A stretch of 6,862 nt of DNA from Thermoflexales bacterium (GTDB lineage: Bacteria > Chloroflexota > Anaerolineae > J036 > Brachytrichaceae), in the NCBI GenBank assembly GCA_017998555.1, contig JAGOCU010000121.1:1-6862 (forward strand). The letters run 5' to 3'. Made by a program: the position numbers and the translations under genes. The notes beneath the pieces are model-generated. The model saw only the letters and a program-made list of their open reading frames with translations, was not told the DNA's origin and ran no database searches. Below are positions 6,285 to 6,862 of the stretch, in pieces. Every line of letters starts with the position of its first letter. The first letter of the stretch is position 1.

Positions 6285-6862
6285 TCAGACAGCGGGCGCG
6301 CCAATGACGCGGGGTTGGGCCCAGGCCGCCCAGGTATAACGATGGTCGCCAAGGGCTTCGGTGCGGAATTCGATCGCCGCCACGCTGCCAGCCTCAGCCG
6401 GCAAGGCGATATCGGCCTCCTCCCAGCGCCGGGCATTGGTGTGGGCCGACCACACCCGATAGCCATTGACCCGGACCCGGAACGCGACCAGATTGTCATC
6501 GGCGATGCCGGCGCCGTCGCGGATGCCATATCCAAAGCGCAGGCGCAGGTTTCCGGCGTGCGCGGGAACGGCCAGACGCAGGGCAACAACGCATTCGCCC
6601 CGCACGGGCGGATGCGCAAACAACGCGGCGCGTTCGACCCCGCCAGCCATCGCCAACCCCAGGTGGGCGTCGAGACCGGATGTGTCAGGCGCGCTCGCGG
6701 TGACGCTTGCGCTCGGAAAAAGATCAATCAGATCGGCCCGCCACACGCGCGGGTCCGCCTCCGCCGAGGCATCTTGCGTATGCCGGCGCTGCCAGACAAG
6801 ATAGTCGATATACGCGCTGGCGCGCGCCAGGTCTTCCTCGCCCAGGTTGCGCAACCGGGCGA
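6285..6862 (-). CDS. Hypothetical protein with beta-sandwich domain, 5' partial
   Basis: The frame runs open into the right edge, so the N-terminus is missing; a TTG at 6854 is in frame, but nothing supports it as the true start. The stop is TGA at 6285-6287. Counting from that TTG, residues 4-24 (LGEEDLARASAYIDYLVWQRR) form an amphipathic helix of a kind often seen at the N-terminus or in linkers of small bacterial proteins. Residues ~37-185 read as one beta-sandwich: VWRADLIDLF, then LFAHPPVRGE (78-87), LRFGYGIRDGAG (105-116), VAFRVRVNGYRVW (123-135) and IEFRTEALGD. The HPP and G-x-RDG pattern with alternating strands resembles carbohydrate-binding-like jelly-roll modules in uncharacterised Chloroflexota proteins, by recollection rather than a search. 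No catalytic motif is visible. It likely shares an mRNA with the zinc-ribbon gene. The reading frame is convincing; the role is unknown. Confidence 0.72.
   Translation of the reverse strand, partial: ARLRNLGEEDLARASAYIDYLVWQRRHTQDASAEADPRVWRADLIDLFPSASVTASAPDTSGLDAHLGLAMAGGVERAALFAHPPVRGECVVALRLAVPAHAGNLRLRFGYGIRDGAGIADDNLVAFRVRVNGYRVWSAHTNARRWEEADIALPAEAGSVAAIEFRTEALGDHRYTWAAWAQPRVIGAPAV

Noticed and set aside
6254..6727. 157-codon minus-strand frame overlapping the beta-sandwich gene
   Set aside because: Its translation is Pro/Arg/Ala/Ser-rich without strand or helix pattern, whereas the 6285 frame gives a plausible folded domain and a clean 27-nt spacing to the next start.
1..6862. Search for tRNA, rRNA, CRISPR, transposase, phage or toxin-antitoxin genes
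   Set aside because: No cloverleaf, direct-repeat array, integrase/transposase motif or phage structural gene is visible; the amphipathic helix at the start of the 6285 gene recalls small antitoxin-type helices but is followed by a beta-sandwich, not a toxin partner.

Overview
The window is GC-rich, densely coded bacterial chromosome. The best lineage clue is RecG: it carries an N-terminal helical extension of the type I associate with Chloroflexota RecG proteins, and the degV-recG pair lying close to coaD also fits that phylum. The assignment to Chloroflexota (Anaerolineae-like) is an inference from gene family features, not from a database search.

Layout. From 1 to 947 on the plus strand lies the 3' part of a FecR-like surface or periplasmic protein ending in two Ig-like beta-sandwich repeats. 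Everything else is on the minus strand. In transcription order (right to left) it is: a 5'-truncated beta-sandwich protein (6862-6285); a coiled-coil / PH-like / zinc-ribbon protein (6257-5193); a DegV fatty-acid-binding protein (5082-4228); the branch-migration helicase RecG (4228-1604); and CoaD, phosphopantetheine adenylyltransferase (1496-996). The FecR gene and coaD converge.

Working relations. The first two minus-strand genes are 27 nt apart and the second has a clear GGAG ribosome binding site, so they probably form one unit of unknown function. A strong hairpin at 5148-5186 separates them from degV-recG, which overlap in TGATG and are almost certainly translationally coupled. A long imperfect palindrome separates recG from coaD, and a shorter hairpin sits between the convergent coaD and FecR genes. 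These housekeeping genes (DNA repair, coenzyme A synthesis, probable fatty-acid handling) share no obvious pathway.

What stands out. Each of the three intergenic gaps longer than 40 nt holds a hairpin whose tip is the same GCGAAGC/GCTTCGC mini-hairpin. Two of them are near-identical, with base-pair-preserving differences in the stem. The second item of interest is the uncharacterised coiled-coil/PH-like/zinc-ribbon protein with its beta-sandwich partner. I found no RNA gene, CRISPR array, transposon or phage gene, and I do not see a clear previously undescribed system.
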